64,000 nt of DNA. It comes from Bubalus kerabau. Its lineage: Eukaryota; Chordata; Mammalia; Artiodactyla; Bovidae. The translations under genes were made by a program, and so were the position numbers. Shown here in pieces: positions 59,485 through 64,000 of this stretch; within the stretch, counting starts at the first letter, position 1; each line of letters begins with the position of its first letter. The stretch is from the NCBI RefSeq assembly GCF_029407905.1, contig NC_073641.1, positions 17,653,001-17,717,000 of the forward strand, in the 5' to 3' direction. The notes beneath the pieces are model-generated. The model was not told where the DNA came from and did not search any database. It saw only the letters and a list, made by a program, of their open reading frames with translations.

Positions 59485-59908
59485 CATGGGAAAGGAGGTG
59501 TATTTTCAGTGTACTCTTCCTTTGGATATATATCCAGCAGAATTGCTGGATCATGTGAGAGTTTCTATTATTGTTTTTCTGAGGAAACTCTATACTGTTT
59601 TCCACAGTGACTGTGCCAGTTTTCATTCCCACTAACAGTGTACCAGGTTCCCCTTTTCTCCACATTCTTGCCAATACTTGCTATCTCTTGTCTTCTGGAA
59701 GACAGCTGCTTTAACAGATTAGGCAGATAATCTCCTTGTGGCTTTAATTTGCATTTCCCTGATGATTAGTACTATTGAGTATCTTTTTTTATATACCTGT
59801 TGTTCATTTGGGATTTCTTTTTGGGAAAAAATATCTATTTAGTTCCTATGCCCATTTTAAAATTGGATCGTTTGTTGTTGTTATCATATTGAGTTGTATG
59901 AGTTTCTT

Positions 59909-60098
59909 GGGCTTCCCTTGTGGCTCAGCTGGTAAGGAATCCGCCTGCAATGCAGTAGACCTGGGTTTGATCCCTGGATTGAGAAGATCCCCTGGAGAAG
60001 GGAAAGGCTACCCACTCCAGTATTCTGGCCTGGAGAATTCCATGGACTGTATAGTTCATGGGTTTGCAAAGAGTTGGACACGACGGAGTGACTTTAAA
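59909..60098 (+). mobile_element. Bov-tA SINE, sense, nested in L1
   Basis: gggcttcccttgtggctcag to acacgacggagtgactt. Perfect 12-bp target duplication tatgagtttctt at 59897-59908 and 60099-60110, splitting the L1 phrase cleanly. Confidence 0.96.
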
Positions 60099-63000
60099 TA
60101 TGAGTTTCTTACATATTTTGGATATTAACCCTTTATCCAACATATAGTTTGTGGATATTTTCTCTCATTCTGTTACATTGTCTTTTCACTTTATTGACTG
60201 TTTCTTCTGCTGTTTAGAAGCTTTATGATATGATATAGTCTCAATGATTGAATTTGGTTTTTTGCTTTTGATGTCATATTGAAAAAAGCATTCTTCCCTT
60301 TGTTTTATTCTAGGAATTTAACAATCTCAGGACTTATGTTTAATTGTTTAATTCATTTTGAGTTAATTTTTGTGAGATGTAAAATTAAGTTCTGATTTAC
60401 TTTTCTGCATGTGGTAATCTAGTTTTCCCAATAGAATCCATGCCACATTGAGTGTTCTTGGCCCCTTTGTCAAATATCAATTGGCCATATAGGGTAACAA
60501 TTCTGTTCCACTGGTCAATGTATCTGTTTTTAGATCAGTACTATACTGTTTTAGTTACCAGAGCTTTATAGTGTAGTTTGAAATCAGGGGGTGTGATCTG
60601 TGAAAAATATCATTGAAATTTTAATAGATATTTTTAATAAAAACTATCATTTTAATTTGAATAGAAAATTACATTGAATTTATAGATGACTTTGGTGGTA
60701 TGGACATTTTAACAATCTATGTATGAGTTATTCTCTTTTGTATACTATTTAATTTTTTTCATTGAAGAAATAGTTTTTATTGTACCAATCTTTCATGTCC
60801 TTGGTTAAATTTATTCCTTAGTATTTTATATTTTTGATGCTATTGTGCATGGGGCAGTTTTTAAATTTTTTTCACATTTTTTTTTGCTAGTGTATAGAAA
60901 TACAACTGATTACAGTATATTGAACTTTTATATCATGTGACTGTACTGAATTTGTTGATTAGTTCAATTTTTTGGTAGTCTGTAATATTTTCTGTATATA
61001 AAACTATATTGTCAATGAATAAAGACATTTTTATTTATTTGGAATTTGGATGCATTTTATGTTGTGACTGCTAGGATTTCCAGCATTATGTTGAATAAGA
61101 ATGGTGAGGCTGGACACTCTCGTCTCTGACCTTAGAAGAAAAGTCTTCAAACTTTCATCAATAAGTAGGTTAGCTATGGGATTGTCTTATATGGCTTTTA
61201 TTATGTTCAGTTACACTTTTTCTATACCTAATTTGTTGGGGGTTCTTATGATTAAAAAAATGTTGTGTTTTGTCAAATGCTTTTTTCTGTATCTTATTGA
61301 AATGATCGTATGATTTGTCTTTTATTCTGTTAATGTGATGTCACATTTATTGATTTGCATGTTGAGTCATCCTGTACCCAGGGATAAATCTCATTTGATC
61401 ATGGTGTATGATGCCTTCCATGTGTTTTTTATTTTGGTTTGCTAATATTTTGTTGAGAATTTTTGCAACTATATTCATTAGGAATATTGGTCTATATAGT
61501 TTTCTGTACAGCTTTATATGGCTTTGGTATCAGGTTAATGTTGATCTCATAAAATGAATTTGGGAGTATTTCTTCCATTTCAGTTTTTTGGAAGCTATTA
61601 AAAGTTTGTTATTCATTCTGTAAATATTTGGTAAAATTCACCTGTAATACCATCTGGTCCTAAGTTTTTTGTGTTGGGAAATTTTTGATTACTCACTCAA
61701 AATTCTTACTTTTATTGATTTATTCATATATTCTGTTTCTTCATAATTCAATCTTGGTAAGCTGTATGAGTCTAAAAATTTATCCATTTCCTCTAGGTTA
61801 TCTAATTGTTGGCATATAATTGGGTGCGATAATGCTTTATCATTCTACATATTCATGGTGTCAGTTGTAATGTTTCCTGTTTCTTCTGATTTTTTATTAG
61901 AGTCCTTTCTCTCTCTCTTTTTGGTCTAACTAAAAGTTTTGTCAATTTTGTTTATCTTTTAAAAAACAGCTCTTTGTTACATTGATCTTTCCTATTGTTT
62001 TTCTGTTCTCTCTTTCATTTATTTCTACCCTAGCTCTTTTTTGCTTTCTTCCTTCTGCTAATTTTGGGCTTAGTTCATTCTTTTTTCTAGTTCCTTGAGA
62101 TATAAATTTAGATTGGTGCTTTTAAATATTTTTATTTTATTAATATATGTGTTTATTGCTCTCCACATCCCTCTAAGAACTATTTTTGCATCATCCCATA
62201 GGTTTTGGGATGTTGTGTTTCAATTTTCATTTGTTTCAATATTTTTTAATTTCCCTTTTGATTGCTTTTTTGCTCCATTGATTGTTCAAGAGTGTGTTGT
62301 TTAGTTTCCACATGCTTGTACCTTTTCCAGCTTTCCTCTTGTTGTTGATTTCTAATTTCATACCATTTTAGTTGGAAAAGATACTTGGTATGATTTTAGT
62401 CTTCTTGAATTTGCTGAGAAGTGTTTTGTGATCTGTGTGATCAATTGATCAATACCTCACATGTGAGAAATCCTAGAGAATGTTATATATTTACCTAATA
62501 AACACTTACGAAGGTATAATATCTCTGTAATCATGGCTTTATCTGTGACCCACATGTTTTGATATGTTGTATTTTCACTCTCGTTTAGTACAAAATACTT
62601 CCTAAGTTTCCTTGTGATTTCTTCTTCATAAGCCATTTAGAAATGTTTTGTTTCATTTTCAAATATTTGGAAACTTTCTAGCTAATTTTTATTTTTTTTC
62701 AAGCTATTTCCACCGTGGGCAGATAACAGGCTTTTCCATTTTGGATACTTTATGACCTTTGAAACGTAATACTTATTTTTTTTTTTTAATTAGTGTTTGA
62801 GCCTTGTCCCATCCCCACTCATCCTTTTACTTTCAATCAGTCTTTGTCCCTGTATTTAAAATATAAAAAATAGCTATAATTTTATTTAACCAGATTCTAT
62901 ATTTTCCTCTAATTGCAATATCTAATCAGTTTATATATAATATAATCACTGTCTAAATCTGCTATTTTGTTATCTGGTCTATCATTCTCTCCTTTACTGA

Positions 63001-63176
63001 CTTCTTTTGAATTAAATTAAATGCTTTTTATTGCATTATTTTCTATTAGCCTATTAATCATTTTAGTTTTTTGGCACAATAGAGATTAAAACATGAATCA
63101 TAATTTATTATGTTTAATAACCATTTCAATGCCAAAGTAAGGACCTTAGAAAAATTAATTCCAACTACTTCCCTTT

Positions 63177-63210
63177 TGGAGAAGGAAATGGCAACCCACA
63201 CCTGTGTTCC
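63177..63210 (+). mobile_element. 34-bp Bov-A 5'-end fragment with flanking 10-bp repeats
   Basis: tggagaaggaaatggcaacc followed by 14 more bases is the first part of a Bov-A monomer only. The 10-bp repeat acttcccttt lies on both sides (63167-63176 and 63211-63220). It has the 5' end of the SINE and no 3' end or tail. Confidence 0.8.
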
Positions 63211-63220
63211 ACTTCCCTTT

Positions 63221-64000
63221 AATTTTTTTTTTTATTTTATTTTTAAATTTTATTTTATTTTTAAACTTTATATAACTGTATTAGTTTTGCCAAATATCAA
63301 AATGAATCCACCACAGGTATACATGTGTTCCCCATCCTGAACCCTCCTCCCTCCTCCCTCCCCATTCCATCCCTCTGGGTCGTCCCAGTGCACCAGCCCC
63401 AAGCATCCAGTATCGTGCATCGAACCTGGACTGGCAACTTGTTTCATACATGATATTTTACATGTTTCAATTTCATTCTCCCAAATCTTCCCACCCTCTC
63501 CCTCTCCCACAGAGTCCATAAGACTGTTCTATACATCAGTGTCTCTTTTGCTGTCTCGTACACAGGGTTATTGTTACCATCTTTCTAAATTCCATATATA
63601 TGTGTTAGTATACTGTATTGGTGTTTTTCTTTCTGGCTTACTTCACTCTGTATAATAGGCTCCAGTTTCATCCACCTCATTAGAACTGATTCAAATGTAT
63701 TCTTTTTAATGGCTGAATAATACTCCATTGTGTATATGTACCACTGCTTTCTTATCCATTCATCTGCTGATGGACATCTAGGTTGCTTCCATGTCCTGGC
63801 TATTATAAACAGTGCTGCGATGAACATTGGGGTACTCGTGTCTCTTTCCCTTCTGGTTTCCTCAGTGTGTATGCCCAGCAGTGGGATTGCTGGATCATAA
63901 GGCAGGTCTATTTCCAGTTTTTTAAGGAATCTCCACACTGTTCATTCCAAGCATCTTTTCTGACCACAATGCAGTAAGATTAGATCTCAATTACAGGAGA
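63221..64000. mobile_element. L1_BT LINE with 5' inversion, cut by the window end
   Basis: Antisense L1_BT from a T run through the 3' UTR and ORF2 C-terminus to about 63942 (gaatctccacactgttc). From about 63943 the sequence switches to sense: attccaagcatcttttctga reads SIFSDHNAVRLDL, the end of the L1 endonuclease domain with its SDH motif. The inverted arm continues past the window. Confidence 0.85.
63585..63938 (-). pseudogene. L1_BT ORF2 C-terminal fragment
   Basis: An open frame of 117 codons on the minus strand: MWRFLKKLEIDLPYDPAIPL to HQYSILTHIYGI and the ORF2 stop. It starts downstream of the Cys-rich motif because the inversion breakpoint removed the rest. It differs by few residues from the fragment at 41495-42213. 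Confidence 0.88.

Larger units (their letters stand above)
58395..63075 (-). mobile_element. Long L1 LINE (L1M-type), antisense, interrupted by three Bov-tA SINEs
   Basis: Antisense L1 3' UTR (tgtttaaggtgtacaatata), then ORF2 C-terminus (ctggataatattccattttg, gcatttccctgatgattagt), reverse transcriptase (aaatgcttttttctgtatct, ctcatttgatcatggtgtat) and regions toward the endonuclease (aaaaacagctctttgttaca, tttctccattgattgttc-like). All frames are broken. The upstream boundary is uncertain, between about 62.8 and 63.1 kb. About 4 kb is L1 after the SINEs are removed. Confidence 0.85.

Overview
The window is nuclear DNA of a ruminant, almost certainly a bovid. The evidence is the repeat content: BovB (RTE) LINEs, tRNA-headed Bov-tA SINEs, dimeric BOV-A2 SINEs with (AGC)n tails, young L1_BT 3' ends, and older cetartiodactyl CHR-type SINEs. 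The sequence does not decide between cattle, bison, yak, sheep and goat. I found no host gene, exon, rRNA, tRNA gene, CpG island or CRISPR array that I could support. The window looks intergenic or deep intronic, and nearly every long open frame is a retrotransposon fragment or a shadow of one.

Layout. 1-8.8 kb: an L1_BT stub, BOV-A2 and Bov-tA copies, several old MIRs, and one Bov-tA whose pol III head is duplicated. 8.8-13.1 kb: an unannotated stretch, a hAT-type MITE, two sense BovB copies and two Bov-tAs. 13.3-18.3 kb: two antisense L1s. The larger one keeps its 5' end and carries recognisable ORF1 and ORF2 remnants separated by internal deletions. 18.3-26.2 kb: old L2 and CHR pieces plus two abutting L1_BT 3' ends. 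26.5-29.1 kb: one complete L1 insertion with a 5' inversion, bounded by an 11-bp target duplication and carrying nested BOV-A2 and BovB copies. 29-36.3 kb: mixed L2, MIR, MER20/MER5A-like MITEs, Bov SINEs and BovB. 36.4-41.4 kb: an AT-rich stretch with no young ruminant repeat that I could see, one ancient L1 piece and one minus-strand coding-like segment. 41.5-42.6 kb: a young L1_BT with an open ORF2 C-terminal frame. 43-55 kb: several antisense BovB copies and a Bov-A/BovB chimera. 55-64 kb: a BOV-A2 pair with three copies of the target duplication, a long antisense L1 carrying three Bov-tAs, and an L1_BT that inverts just before the window ends.

How the parts relate. BovB supplies the reverse transcriptase thought to mobilise Bov-tA and BOV-A2, which share its 3' end; L1 supplies the poly(A)-tailed insertions. 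The most informative features are insertion scars: target-site duplications, 5' inversions, and joins where reverse transcriptase appears to have moved from one template RNA to another. Family names are from memory of consensus sequences and were not checked with a masking program.
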